A stretch of 64,000 nt of DNA from contig NZ_CP055481.1 of the NCBI RefSeq assembly GCF_013705725.1, positions 744,001 through 808,000 on the forward strand. The letters run 5' to 3'. Of this stretch, positions 11,660 through 32,782 are shown piece by piece. The stretch is from Klebsiella sp. RHBSTW-00484 (GTDB lineage Bacteria; Pseudomonadota; Gammaproteobacteria; Enterobacterales; Enterobacteriaceae). Both the position numbers and the translations under genes were made by a program. A model generated the notes under the pieces. The model had not been told where the DNA came from. It did no database searches and was given only the letters and a program-made list of their open reading frames with translations. How positions within the stretch are numbered: position 1 is the stretch's first letter; each line of letters starts with the position of its first letter.

Positions 11660-11866
11660 GGGAAATGTCCCCTCACCCCGGCCCTCTCCCCGGGGGGAGA
11701 GGGGGAAAAACGGAGCCGTCGGTTAAATAGGGTGCGGGGAGAGGGAGAAAAGCGGAGCCGTCGGTTAAATAGGGTGCGGGGAGAGAGGGTAAAGCAGAGC
11801 AGTGGATAAAAAAGCGGCGCTGAACGGTTCCCTCTCCCCTGAGGGGAGAGGGTTAGGGTGAGGGGA
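11660..11866. repeat. Cluster of palindromic repeats between lsrG and ygjK (right flank of lsr block)
   Basis: The interval contains CCCTCACCCC...GGGGAGAGGG palindromes. A 42-bp unit starting CGGAGCCGTCGGTTAAATAG is repeated in tandem (11711-11752 and 11753-11794, a few differences). The unit at 11806-11865 matches the split copy at 1867-1911 plus 3112-3126 in the same orientation. The final 10-bp-stem hairpin (11830-11852) lies between convergent lsrG and ygjK and probably also terminates transcription. Confidence 0.8.
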
Positions 11867-11871
11867 AAGCG

Positions 11872-15323
<3,452 letters not shown>

Positions 15324-15346
15324 TTAATTTTTAAGAAAAAATATTA

Positions 15347-16945
<1,599 letters not shown>

Positions 16946-16959
16946 TCATCTCAACAGGT

Positions 16960-16995
16960 AAAAAAATCCCGCCTGCCGATGTGGTGCAGGCGGGA
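16960..16995 (-). terminator. Rho-independent terminator after the second YgjI-like permease
   Basis: Read on the minus strand, the stem CCCGCCTGC/GCAGGCGGG is followed by a run of seven T. It separates the ebg unit from ygjI-ygjJ-ygjK, so ygjI needs its own promoter. Confidence 0.85.
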
Positions 16996-17005
16996 AGTCT
17001 GGTGC

Positions 17006-18454
<1,449 letters not shown>

Positions 18455-18532
18455 TTAGCTGGCCCGGATTTGGGGCTGGAACCGGGACGGCCTGCGGGCG
18501 CACCCGCTGGCCTCTTGTTGCTTAACGCAGGC

Positions 18533-22089
<3,557 letters not shown>

Positions 22090-22106
22090 CTAAATGGATA
22101 TGGTGT

Positions 22107-22172
22107 ATTTTAGTAAAACTTTTACTAAATAAAACCACCGGAGGCGATTTACTTTAACTCGATCACAAAATG
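22107..22172 (-). promoter_or_regulatory. EbgR operator and CRP-like half-site upstream of ebgA
   Basis: 22107-22130 is an almost perfect LacI-type palindrome with half-sites TTTAGTAAAA and TTTTACTAAA. A TGTGAT-like CRP half-site on the minus strand lies near 22158-22168. The same pair of elements occurs upstream of ygjI. Assignment to EbgR rests on position and the LacI-type dyad. Confidence 0.7.
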
Positions 22173-22194
22173 AGCGTCGTCTGGTTGGGGGAAT

Positions 22195-22320
22195 AGAAAA
22201 ATCCCGGGTTGCGGCGTAAACGCCTTACCCGGGCTACCGTTTTGCAGACGGCGGTGAACCCGTAGCCCGGGCAAGGCGCGTGAAGCGCCGCCCCCGGGAG
22301 CAGAGCGCAGAGGATTTAGC
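22195..22320. repeat. REP/BIME-like palindromic repeats between ebgR and ebgA
   Basis: Two inverted GC-rich units, CCCGGGTTGCGGC...GCCTTACCCGGGCTAC and GTAGCCCGGGCAAGGCGC...CGCCCCCGGG, face each other. The same arms recur at 27110-27320. They sit between ebgR and ebgA and may end ebgR transcription. Confidence 0.75.
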
Positions 22321-22333
22321 GTCAGAAACGGGA

Positions 22334-23389
<1,056 letters not shown>

Positions 23390-23502
23390 TCAGTAAATTT
23401 CCGCCGTATTATTCATCATCAGCACGGCGTTTTCTCTGATGTAAATCGTGATAGAACTAACACTCCTGTCAATATTATGCGGAAGCGTTGACGATATTTG
23501 TT

Positions 23503-23524
23503 ATCTTTTACTAAAATTTTACTT
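23503..23524. promoter_or_regulatory. Possible EbgR half-operator between ebgR and ygjH
   Basis: The half-site TTTTACTAAA (23506-23515), identical to the right arm of the ebgA operator, lies in the divergent ebgR/ygjH region and just before the ygjH ribosome-binding site GGAGG. The second arm is poor, so binding would be weaker; a role in EbgR autoregulation is inference. Confidence 0.35.
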
Positions 23525-23532
23525 GGAGGTAA

Positions 23533-23868
<336 letters not shown>

Positions 23869-23875
23869 GCAGGAT

Positions 23876-23903
23876 GCCCTCTTCCCCGGTGGGGAAGAGG
23901 GCA
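23876..23903. terminator. Bidirectional hairpin between ygjH and patA
   Basis: GCCCTCTTCCCC/GGGGAAGAGGGC forms a 12-bp stem with a four-base loop between the convergent genes. It is flanked by short A/T stretches and probably terminates both. Confidence 0.7.
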
Positions 23904-23908
23904 AATAG

Positions 23909-25350
<1,442 letters not shown>

Positions 25351-25528
25351 CTTCGGCTCAGGCCAGGAAAATCGGGATAAACGCAACGTGAAATCGTGAT
25401 TGTGCAAAATTTAATCTCACGGCGATATTATTGGCATGTTTTACTCCTGAAGGCGCAAAACGATGCAGGAAAGGGCTTCCGCCGCATGCTTTGCGGCGGT
25501 GCAGGATGCCCTGCGGTGGGGCAGAAGG

Positions 25529-26086
25529 TTAGTCGAGCTGGGAAATCTCCATTGCTGCGCGGTCAATCACGCCGATAATTTGCTTCAATTGCGCTTCAGT
25601 AATTTCCTGCTGATTGACTCTTAAATCCAGTACCGCTTTGAAGTTTTCCAGCGCCCGCTTCATCTGCGGATTTTTACGCAGTTCACAACCCACCATGCGG
25701 GCTTGCAGCCTGGCCTGGATATGCTCCAGATGTTCCTGGTTTTCAGCATGTAGCTGGCTGCCCTCGGCGGTAATAGCGATTTTTTTGCGCCCGTTTTCGT
25801 CTGCAACGCTGATCAAACCCTGGTCCTGGAGGAGGTCGAGCGTCGGGTAGATAACGCCGGGACTTGGGCTGTAGTTACCCTGGGTCAGGGTTTCAATCTC
25901 TTTGATTAGCTCGTAACCGTGGCTGGCGTTGCGGGTGAGGATATCGAGGATAACCAGACGCAACTCGCCGTGACCAAAGAAACGCTGACGGCGTCCGCCT
26001 CCGCCTCTGCGGCCATGCTCGCCGTGTTCGCCGTGTTCACCGTGGCGTCCACGTGGCCCACGTCCTTCTTCGTGATGATGTCTCAT
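25529..26086 (-). CDS. yqjI: PadR-family metal-responsive regulator YqjI
   Basis: 185 residues. The N-terminal 35 residues are rich in His, Gly and Arg, including three consecutive GEH units, a likely metal-binding arm. A PadR winged helix follows (ILTRNASHGYELIKEIE, SPGVIYPTLDLLQDQGLI) and a C-terminal dimerisation helix (EHIQARLQARMVGCELRKN). In E. coli YqjI represses itself and the divergent yqjH, with nickel or iron modulating binding. Symmetric TATATCTA motifs lie on both sides of the intergenic region. Confidence 0.93.
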   Translation of the reverse strand: MRHHHEEGRGPRGRHGEHGEHGEHGRRGGGGRRQRFFGHGELRLVILDILTRNASHGYELIKEIETLTQGNYSPSPGVIYPTLDLLQDQGLISVADENGRKKIAITAEGSQLHAENQEHLEHIQARLQARMVGCELRKNPQMKRALENFKAVLDLRVNQQEITEAQLKQIIGVIDRAAMEISQLD

Positions 26087-26326
26087 GTTTTGTTCCTGTG
26101 TTGTTTTGATATATCTAATTTATATCTAAAAAATATTTTATGGCAACCATGGAATTGATTTATTTTTTATAATATTGATATTTAATGGTTTATTTTGGTT
26201 TTTTGACTTTTGTGGCGTTTTGTTATGCTTATATCAAAAAATGCTTGCATTCTTTTTTAATGCCAATCATTATCATTTGCAAGATTTTTAGATATATCTA
26301 TTTACTGTTCACGAAGGCGACTGAAA
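26087..26326. promoter_or_regulatory. yqjI/yqjH divergent promoter region with YqjI-like operators and Fur box
   Basis: This is a very AT-rich 240 bp. The palindrome TAGATATATCTA lies at 26289-26300, and related GATATATCTA/TATATCTA copies at 26108-26127 near the yqjI start. TGCCAATCATTATCATTTGC at 26261-26280 matches the Fur consensus at about 14 of 19 positions. This fits joint control by YqjI and Fur, as known in E. coli. Confidence 0.65.
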
Positions 26327-27100
26327 ATGACAACGACAAATCAACCTAAATATCCGCAACGCGTGCGTAACGAGCTGCGTTTTCGTGAGTTAACCGTGCT
26401 GCGCATCGAGCGTATCGGTCGCGCTTTCCAGCGCATCGTGCTGGGTGGAGAGGCGCTGAATGGCTTTGTTTCCCAGGGGTTTGACGACCATACCAAGCTC
26501 TTTTTCCCCGAAGCGGGATCTGCGTTCACCCCGCCAGAGGTGACGGATGAAGGCATTAACTGGGGTGAGGGCGTGCGCCCGGCGACCCGCGACTATACGC
26601 CGCTGTACGATGCCGGGCGTCATGAGCTGGCGTACGACTTCTTTATTCACGATGGCGGTATCGCCAGCAGCTGGGCGCTGGCGGCGAAAGTCGGCGATAA
26701 GCTGGTGATCGGCGGTCCGCGTGGTTCGCTGGTGGTGCCGGAGGATTACGCCTGGCAGTTGTACGTCACCGATGAGTCCGGAATGCCCGCGCTGCGCCGC
26801 CGCCTGTTAGGGTTACAGCAGCTCCCGACGCGCCCGCAGGTGACGGCGATCGTGACCATTGGCGATGAGTCTTACAAAGATTATCTGGCGGATCTCAACG
26901 GCTTTAATATTGAGTGGGTGGTGGGGCATAACTCATCTGCCGTGGCTGAGCGCCTGGCGCAGGTGGTGGTTCCGGCGGAAGACTATTTTATCTGGGTGAC
27001 CGGGGAAGGGGCGGTGGTGAAATCGCTGCTGGCGCGCTTTGAAGGTGAAAAGATTGACCCGCAGCTGGTGCGTTCTCAGGCCTATTGGCACAGTAAGTAA
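26327..27100 (+). CDS. yqjH: NADPH-dependent ferric-chelate reductase YqjH
   Basis: 257 residues of the siderophore-interacting protein (SIP/ViuB) family. The N-terminal FAD-binding barrel has RDYTPLY and a C-terminal SIP domain ends FEGEKIDPQLVRSQAYWHSK. The motifs ASSWALAAKVGDKLVIGGPRG and WVTGEGAVVKSLLARF are typical. It reduces ferric siderophores such as ferric enterobactin and dicitrate in the cytoplasm to release iron. The upstream Fur box and YqjI sites agree with this. Confidence 0.94.
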   Translation: MTTTNQPKYPQRVRNELRFRELTVLRIERIGRAFQRIVLGGEALNGFVSQGFDDHTKLFFPEAGSAFTPPEVTDEGINWGEGVRPATRDYTPLYDAGRHELAYDFFIHDGGIASSWALAAKVGDKLVIGGPRGSLVVPEDYAWQLYVTDESGMPALRRRLLGLQQLPTRPQVTAIVTIGDESYKDYLADLNGFNIEWVVGHNSSAVAERLAQVVVPAEDYFIWVTGEGAVVKSLLARFEGEKIDPQLVRSQAYWHSK

Positions 27101-27104
27101 GTGC

Positions 27105-27325
27105 GGAGAAAACCCGGGTTGCGGCTAACGCCTTATCCGGGCTACGAAATTCGCACCCGTGCAAATCCGTAGCCCCGCTAAGCGCAGCGCGAGCGGGGGA
27201 GTTATCCGGGGCGGCAGATTTGCACGATGCTTTTCCCGGAGGCGGCGCGGTGCGCCTGTCCGGGCTACCTGTCCACAAGATTGCAGTGGACCTGTAGCCC
27301 TGCTAAGCGCAGCGCCACCGGGAGG
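27105..27325. repeat. REP/BIME-like palindromic repeats between yqjH and the dha operon
   Basis: Several inverted GC-rich units are present, e.g. CCCGGGTTGCGGC...CCTTATCCGGGCTAC (27113-27148), GTAGCCCCGCTAAGCGCAGC (27171-27190) and GTAGCCCTGCTAAGCGCAGC (27294-27313). They share arms with the cluster at 22195-22320. They lie between convergent yqjH and the ATP-dependent kinase gene. Confidence 0.75.
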
Positions 27326-27330
27326 TTCTC

Positions 27331-28980
27331 TTATCTTTCCGCCAGCGCTTTAAATACCATTGCCACCGCGTGGGCGCCGGGGTCCATATTTCCGCGCAGG
27401 CTATCGCTGTTCAGATACGACGCGCGCCCGGCGTTGGCTTTGCTGGCGTGAAGGGTACGATCTGCGCCCGCCTGCGCCGCCGTGAAAGCAGCTTGCAGGT
27501 TTGCCGGTTTCGCCAGCAGCGCTGTCAATGCCGGTTGCAGGGCGTCGATCATGGTACGGTCGCCTTCATCCGCGCCGCCGTAAAATTTCATCTGCGCCAG
27601 ACCGGTGTTCAGCGCTTCGGCGACGTTCGCTCCCTGCTCCAGCTTCTGCCCGGCGGCGGTGAAGAAAATCGACATCAGCACGCCGCTGGAGCCACCCATC
27701 ACTACGGTCAGGCGCTCGCCAATTAAGGCAAATAGCGTGGCGAGGTTATCCAGCGGCAGCTGCTGGCGCTGTAATAAATCGGCGATGTCTCGCGCCCCGG
27801 CAGCGAAAGTGGAACCGGTATCTCCGTCGCCGACTTTGGCATCCAGCGCGTTGAGATCCGCTTCCAGACTGGACAACGTCCCGGTCACCTGCTCGACATA
27901 ACTCGCAACCACGCTATTCTGTGAAGGTTCAAACTCTACGCGAGTGCTGCGCAGCGATGACGGCATCACGTTGATTTCACGCGGCTGCACCGGCGTCTGC
28001 CAGCCTGCGGTTTCTACCGCAGAAAGCAGCGCTTTCTCGATGCTCTCCTCCAGCACGATGGCGGTGAGGGAGAAGCCTTTCATATCCAGCGCGGTCACCA
28101 GCGAGGCCGGGCCAATCAGCCAGTCGATACGCTGGCGCAGCGGAGTATTCGCCAGCTCACGGGTCAGAATCGCCATTTCGGCAATCGACACGCCGCCGAG
28201 GTTGTTGATCATCACCGCCAGACGGCCGGTTTCCGGCAGGGCGGCGGTGAGTTTCTCAACCATCAGGCCTACGATTTTCGCGCTGTTCTGGGTAGCGATA
28301 ACCGAAGCGCCCGGTTCGCCGTGGATCCCCATCCCCAGTTCGGCCTGGTCGGGATGATGGCGCGGCGTTGATTCCGCATCCTGCGGCAGATGGCAGCTGG
28401 AGAGCGCCAGGCCAAGGCTGACGGTATGGTTGGCAGCATACTGCGCCTCACGCAGCACGGTTGCCAGATTATGACCGCGTTCGGCAAAGTAGCCCGCCAC
28501 TTTATGCACCAGGATCGTCCCGGCGATGCCGCGTGGATGTTTGTTATCCGGCAGCGAAATATCATCACCGACGATCAGCATTTCAACGTTATAGCCGAGG
28601 CGACGTGCTTTCTCCGCCGCAAGGCCGAAGTTCAGGCGATCGCCGGTATAGTTCTTCACGATCAGCAGGCAGCCCGCTTCGCCGGTCACCGCCTGAATGG
28701 CGGTCAGTACCGCATCGACGCTCGGCGAAGCAAATAGATCGCCGCAGACGGCGGCGGTCAGCATCCCTTTACCAACAAACCCCGCGTGGGCCGGTTCGTG
28801 ACCGGAACCGCCGCCGGAGATCACCGCGACGTTATTTTTGTCGAGATCGCGGCGCACCACCACGCGAATGGCGGGATCGCTCTCCAGCCGGGCCAGATTG
28901 TTCCACGGGCTGGCGATAATGGTCCCTTCAATCACTTCGTTGACGAGGTTGGCGCGCTGATTAAAAAAGAATTGAGACAT
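27331..28980 (-). CDS. dhaK: ATP-dependent dihydroxyacetone kinase
   Basis: 549 residues with two domains. The N-terminal DhaK domain has ISGGGSGHEPAH and H220 in GMGIHGEPG, the residue that binds the substrate covalently in the Citrobacter enzyme. The C-terminal DhaL-type nucleotide domain (about 360-549) has AKVGDGDTGSTFAAGA and GGSSGVLMSIFFTAAG. It phosphorylates dihydroxyacetone with ATP. It is the last gene after dhaKLM, 68 bp behind dhaM, so the cell encodes both PTS- and ATP-driven kinases in one unit. Confidence 0.95.
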   Translation of the reverse strand: MSQFFFNQRANLVNEVIEGTIIASPWNNLARLESDPAIRVVVRRDLDKNNVAVISGGGSGHEPAHAGFVGKGMLTAAVCGDLFASPSVDAVLTAIQAVTGEAGCLLIVKNYTGDRLNFGLAAEKARRLGYNVEMLIVGDDISLPDNKHPRGIAGTILVHKVAGYFAERGHNLATVLREAQYAANHTVSLGLALSSCHLPQDAESTPRHHPDQAELGMGIHGEPGASVIATQNSAKIVGLMVEKLTAALPETGRLAVMINNLGGVSIAEMAILTRELANTPLRQRIDWLIGPASLVTALDMKGFSLTAIVLEESIEKALLSAVETAGWQTPVQPREINVMPSSLRSTRVEFEPSQNSVVASYVEQVTGTLSSLEADLNALDAKVGDGDTGSTFAAGARDIADLLQRQQLPLDNLATLFALIGERLTVVMGGSSGVLMSIFFTAAGQKLEQGANVAEALNTGLAQMKFYGGADEGDRTMIDALQPALTALLAKPANLQAAFTAAQAGADRTLHASKANAGRASYLNSDSLRGNMDPGAHAVAMVFKALAER

Positions 28981-29048
28981 AACGGATCCTGGATATTGAG
29001 CAAAAAACCGGAGGGCTGGCCCCCGGCAGCGAAAAGGTGGGTGGCAAG

Positions 29049-30461
29049 CTACCCGCGAATAATGCGTTTGCCGGGGACATCAAGGGTGACGGTATCGCCG
29101 TTTTGCAACGTGTTCAGCGCTTCCCCCTGCTGGCAAAGCATGGCGATGCTGGCCTGACGGGCGATAATCGCGCCGTGAGAAAGTTCGCTGCCCGCCTGCA
29201 GGCAGATGCCCTTGACCTGACGGGCGTCGAGTTGCAGCACGGTAGAAGGGAAGATATCGTCGGCAACGAGAATTGTTGGCCCGCTAAATTGCGGCAACGG
29301 CTCACTGCGGCCCTGAAGGTGGCGCAGCGTGCGATGCAAAATATCTTCAATATCAATATAGCGCGCTTGCAGGTAGGCATCGTCGAGATGGCGATATTGC
29401 TGGCTTAAATCGACCAGCACCTGATACCACGCCCACTCAGCGCAACACTGTTCATCGCGCACGATATCGCAGGCGGCTTCGAATAAATCAGGGTCGTCGA
29501 GCAGGGTATGATGCCCGGAGAAGATTGCCGCGATATCGGCGCAATATTTCTCTTCCGCCTGCGTGGTCAGCGCGCTAAGGTCTTCCAGCGTCTGGTCGAT
29601 GGCTCGTTTCAGGCGCAGTTGCTGCTGGCCAGTATCGCCGCAATTTTCCCGCTCTACCGCAGCATGCGGCTGCGGATACCGCGCTACGCGGCCCTGTACG
29701 CGAGCGGCGGTAGCGGGCTGAAGCGCAGGCGATGCGCCCGTTTGCTCGCCGAAGTTGTCTGCCGCCAGTGCCTGAAATGCCGCCAGCGCGGCGTCGGCGT
29801 CTGGGCCGCGGGCCAGAAGCCGTAAGGTATCGTTGCAGCGAACCTGGAGCAGGGCGATTTGGTTGAGGCTATCCGGGGTCACGCATTTCCCCTCTTTTTC
29901 CAGCACCAGCTCGGCATTGAACCCGGTTAGCGCGGCGACCAGCTTTGATGCCGGGCGAACGTGCAGGCCGTTGTGGTTTTTAATGACCACCGAAACGGAG
30001 CGCGCATCGGTCAGCGCGGCGACGGTGGAAGAGGATTGCGGTTGCGATGGTAATCCCAGCTGTACGCGCTTTGCCTCCAGCGCATTCATGGCGTCTTCGA
30101 TCACCTTATCGATATTGGCTCCGGCAGCGGCGCTGACCGTTGCCGCCAGGGTGCCTTCGACCAGCGGTGCGGCACACAGCCGAACCTTCGCGGCAATCGC
30201 CGGATCGAGCAGATCCAGTGCGGTTTCGGCGCTGAGGAGGGCGCTGCCGATATCCATCATCACCAGCACATGATCGGTGTCGGCAACGGATTCAATCGCT
30301 TCCATGACTTTAATCGGATCGGTGCCGATCGGGCTTGTAGGATCGTCAATCCCGGCGGCGATCGCCAGCTTACAGCCGTCGTTCATTAACATCTGCCGGG
30401 CCAGTTCTCCGACACCTTCGCCCAACTGGGCGCTATGAGAAACAATAACCAGGTTTACCAT
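29049..30461 (-). CDS. dhaM: PTS-dependent dihydroxyacetone kinase phosphotransferase subunit DhaM
   Basis: A 470-residue three-domain phosphocarrier. An EIIA-like domain (1-130) has H9 in VSHSAQLGEGV. The HPr-like domain (about 155-240) has H167 in NHNGLHVRPASKL. A truncated enzyme I N-terminal part (about 255-470) has H429 in SELSHGAIIARQ. Phosphate passes from the general PTS to these histidines and then to ADP bound on DhaL. All three active histidines are present. It overlaps nothing and follows dhaL by 10 nt. Confidence 0.95.
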   Translation of the reverse strand: MVNLVIVSHSAQLGEGVGELARQMLMNDGCKLAIAAGIDDPTSPIGTDPIKVMEAIESVADTDHVLVMMDIGSALLSAETALDLLDPAIAAKVRLCAAPLVEGTLAATVSAAAGANIDKVIEDAMNALEAKRVQLGLPSQPQSSSTVAALTDARSVSVVIKNHNGLHVRPASKLVAALTGFNAELVLEKEGKCVTPDSLNQIALLQVRCNDTLRLLARGPDADAALAAFQALAADNFGEQTGASPALQPATAARVQGRVARYPQPHAAVERENCGDTGQQQLRLKRAIDQTLEDLSALTTQAEEKYCADIAAIFSGHHTLLDDPDLFEAACDIVRDEQCCAEWAWYQVLVDLSQQYRHLDDAYLQARYIDIEDILHRTLRHLQGRSEPLPQFSGPTILVADDIFPSTVLQLDARQVKGICLQAGSELSHGAIIARQASIAMLCQQGEALNTLQNGDTVTLDVPGKRIIRG

Positions 30462-30471
30462 CGCGTTTTCC

Positions 30472-31104
30472 TTACTCTTTTGCTGCCGCTGCCAGCATTT
30501 GAACCATAAACATCACCGAGGTTGCTCCCGGATCCTGATGTCCAATGCTGCGCTCGCCGAGGTAGCTGGCGCGGCCTTTGCGGGCCTGCATGGTGATCGT
30601 GGCGTGGACGGCGGCTTGTGCCTGTTCGCAGGCGGCATCCAGCGCGCTTTGTATCGACAGGTGCTGCTCGCTCGACTGGCGCAATGATTCCGCCACTGGC
30701 AGCCAGACGTCGCACATGGTTTTATCCCCCGGCTCCGCTTTGCCGCGATTGACCACGCCGTCCGCACCTTCGCGGATCGTTTGATAAAGCTCATCCAGGG
30801 TCAGGCTTTGATGGGCCTGGGTCACCTGGGCGGCGCGAATAAAGAAGGTGCCGAATAGCGGGCCGCTGGCTCCGCCGACGTTGGAGAGCAGCGTCATGCC
30901 GGTGTTCTTCAGAATGAAGCCAATGTCTTTATCGGCAATGGACGGCAGCTTTTCTACCACCTTGCTAAAACCACGATGCATATTCAGGCCGTGGTCGGCG
31001 TCGCCAATTTCTCTGTCCAGACCGGTTAAAAAATCACTCTCTTTGGTGAAGATTTCGCCGCAGCGATAGAGCCAGTCTACGATTTGCGTTCTGCTTAATG
31101 ACAT
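30472..31104 (-). CDS. dhaL: Dihydroxyacetone kinase ADP-binding subunit DhaL
   Basis: 210 residues of the DhaL fold, an eight-helix barrel that holds ADP and two Mg ions. Aspartates occur in GLDREIGDADHGLNMHRGF, and the nucleotide loop in LLSNVGGASGPLFGTFF. C-terminal SYLGERSIGHQDPGATS is typical. ADP acts as a fixed cofactor rephosphorylated by DhaM. It sits 10 nt after dhaK and 10 nt before dhaM. Confidence 0.95.
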   Translation of the reverse strand: MSLSRTQIVDWLYRCGEIFTKESDFLTGLDREIGDADHGLNMHRGFSKVVEKLPSIADKDIGFILKNTGMTLLSNVGGASGPLFGTFFIRAAQVTQAHQSLTLDELYQTIREGADGVVNRGKAEPGDKTMCDVWLPVAESLRQSSEQHLSIQSALDAACEQAQAAVHATITMQARKGRASYLGERSIGHQDPGATSVMFMVQMLAAAAKE

Positions 31105-31114
31105 GTCGTGCTCC

Positions 31115-32185
31115 TTATTTTCCCCAGTTTAGCGCCGGGGTGTGAACCGGGGCGTCCCATAATGCCAGCGTCTCGTCATCGGCTTTGAGCAGGGTGATGG
31201 AAAAGCCCACCATATCCAGAGAGGTACAGTAGCTGCCGATAAGATTGCGTTTGATAACGATGCCGGTTTCCTCGCAGCGCTGCGCCAGGCGGCTGTAGAC
31301 GCCGTACAGTTCTGATAGCGGCGTCGCGCCGAGGTTGTTGACCAGGGCGATGACGCGATCGCCTTTTTGCAATGCTTTTTTCGCCTGCGGTACGTCCTGC
31401 CATGCGCCTTTGACGTTATCCCACTGGCGCAGCGTGCGGCTGTAGGTGCCGTTCTCCAGTAGGGTTTCGAACATTTCATCGACGGTGCGATCGAGGGAAG
31501 TGAAGCGGCGGCGATCGATGCCCGGCTCGCCGTGAATACCCACGCCGAACTCCATTTCGTCATCCTGTAATTCGAATGAGGGCTGCCCGGCGGCCGGGAC
31601 AGTACAGGCGCCGAGCGCGATACCGATAGAGTGACCGAGGTTGTTGAGACTACGTCCCAGTTCGGCGCAGTCTTGCAAAGAGTCGCCGCGTTCAGCCGCC
31701 GCGCCAACCAGCTTCTCAATGAGCACGGTATTGGCAACACCGCGACGCCCGGCGGTGTAAAGGCTGTCTTTTACCGCCACATCGTCATCGATCACAACGG
31801 TGGTAACCTTCACACCGCTTTCATGCAGTAGTTCGGTGGCGGTTTCGAAGTTAAGAATGTCGCCGGTATAGTTTTTGATAATCAGCAGTACGCCTTCGCC
31901 GCCGTCGATGTTCATGGCGCATTCGAACATTTTATCCGGCGTAGGGGAGGTAAAAATCTCACCCGGGCAGGCACCGGAGAGCATCCCCTTGCCGATATAG
32001 CCGCAATGCATCGGCTCATGACCGCTGCCGCCGCCGGAGAGCAGCGCCACTTTTCCCGCGACCGGGGCATCGGCACGGGTCACGTAGACCGGGTCCTGGT
32101 GAAGCGTGAGTTCAGGGTGCGCTTTCGCCAGGCCAGCTAATTGTTCACTCAGTACATCTTCGACACGGTTAATCAGTTTTTTCAT
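31115..32185 (-). CDS. dhaK: PTS-dependent dihydroxyacetone kinase substrate-binding subunit DhaK
   Basis: A 356-residue protein, with H56 in LLSGGGSGHEPMHCG and H218 in FGVGIHGEPGIDRRR, the two histidines that activate and covalently bind dihydroxyacetone. There is no kinase domain; phosphate comes from DhaL. It is first gene of the leftward dhaK-dhaL-dhaM-kinase operon. A pair of candidate DhaR sites lies 147-192 bp upstream. In E. coli DhaK and DhaL also bind DhaR and set its activity. Confidence 0.95.
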   Translation of the reverse strand: MKKLINRVEDVLSEQLAGLAKAHPELTLHQDPVYVTRADAPVAGKVALLSGGGSGHEPMHCGYIGKGMLSGACPGEIFTSPTPDKMFECAMNIDGGEGVLLIIKNYTGDILNFETATELLHESGVKVTTVVIDDDVAVKDSLYTAGRRGVANTVLIEKLVGAAAERGDSLQDCAELGRSLNNLGHSIGIALGACTVPAAGQPSFELQDDEMEFGVGIHGEPGIDRRRFTSLDRTVDEMFETLLENGTYSRTLRQWDNVKGAWQDVPQAKKALQKGDRVIALVNNLGATPLSELYGVYSRLAQRCEETGIVIKRNLIGSYCTSLDMVGFSITLLKADDETLALWDAPVHTPALNWGK

Positions 32186-32782
32186 TGCTTATTCTCCGTC
32201 GGAGGTTGCCGATGCGGCCTCTCTGCTGACGGAGGCGGTCATCGTGTAGGGGTACCGCCTGACGATATGCGATATCCGGCGATGTATTGATTCTGGCTGA
32301 GTTAGCGGAAAAAAAAATCGTCATAAAACGGGTTTCATTACGGAACGCGATTGTCATTTTATGTTCCTTAATGAAACATTTTTAATCAGGGAAATGGAAA
32401 AATGCGACGCAAAGCTATTTTTCTACCTTGCTTTACATACCCGGAAGGCGCTGGCAAAGAAATAGTTTTTGCTGCTAATGCTGCCTGTACTGGTGGAAAA
32501 CACGACCAGTCATTCGGTTTCAGACCTGTTTTTATGCCAAACGAGCGGATCGGGATCGCAATCCCAGCGTTTGATGTGAATTTACGTTCCAATATGAAAC
32601 GATAATTTTTGTTATCCGTTTCATATCGGGACAAAAATGCGAAACATTTTTTTGCCCGCCGCTCGCCCTACAGTGATGACATCGCTCAGGTAGCGCTTTC
32701 GTTCCCGCTCTTAATTCGAGGCTGGAAGAAGAAATGCCGGGGCTCATCATGTAAAACATGCACTTATTTGAGGGTGAACGGA
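32186..32782. promoter_or_regulatory. dhaK/dhaD divergent control region with four DhaR-like dyads
   Basis: A 597-bp gene-free stretch. Two pairs of a 15-bp dyad (consensus about GTTYCAWNATGAAAC) are present: 32332-32346 with 32363-32377 near dhaK, and 32586-32600 with 32618-32632 near dhaD. The members of each pair are 31 and 32 bp apart start to start. The same motif pair recurs before dhaB1. A 67-codon frame at 32402-32605 overlaps one site and is not considered a gene. Confidence 0.6.

Noticed and set aside
27100..27330. Second copy of the ileX 3' end as an island attachment site
   Set aside because: No segment resembling the tRNA 3' end was found; the interval is filled with REP-like palindromes.
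32402..32605. 67-codon frame between dhaK and dhaD
   Set aside because: It overlaps a candidate DhaR dyad, has no recognisable domain and only a poor ribosome-binding site. The region is better explained as regulatory.
32722..32738. CTGG-N10-GC resembling a sigma-54 promoter before dhaD
   Set aside because: Apart from GG and GC the match is weak, and DhaR lacks GAFTGA, so sigma-54 dependence is unlikely.
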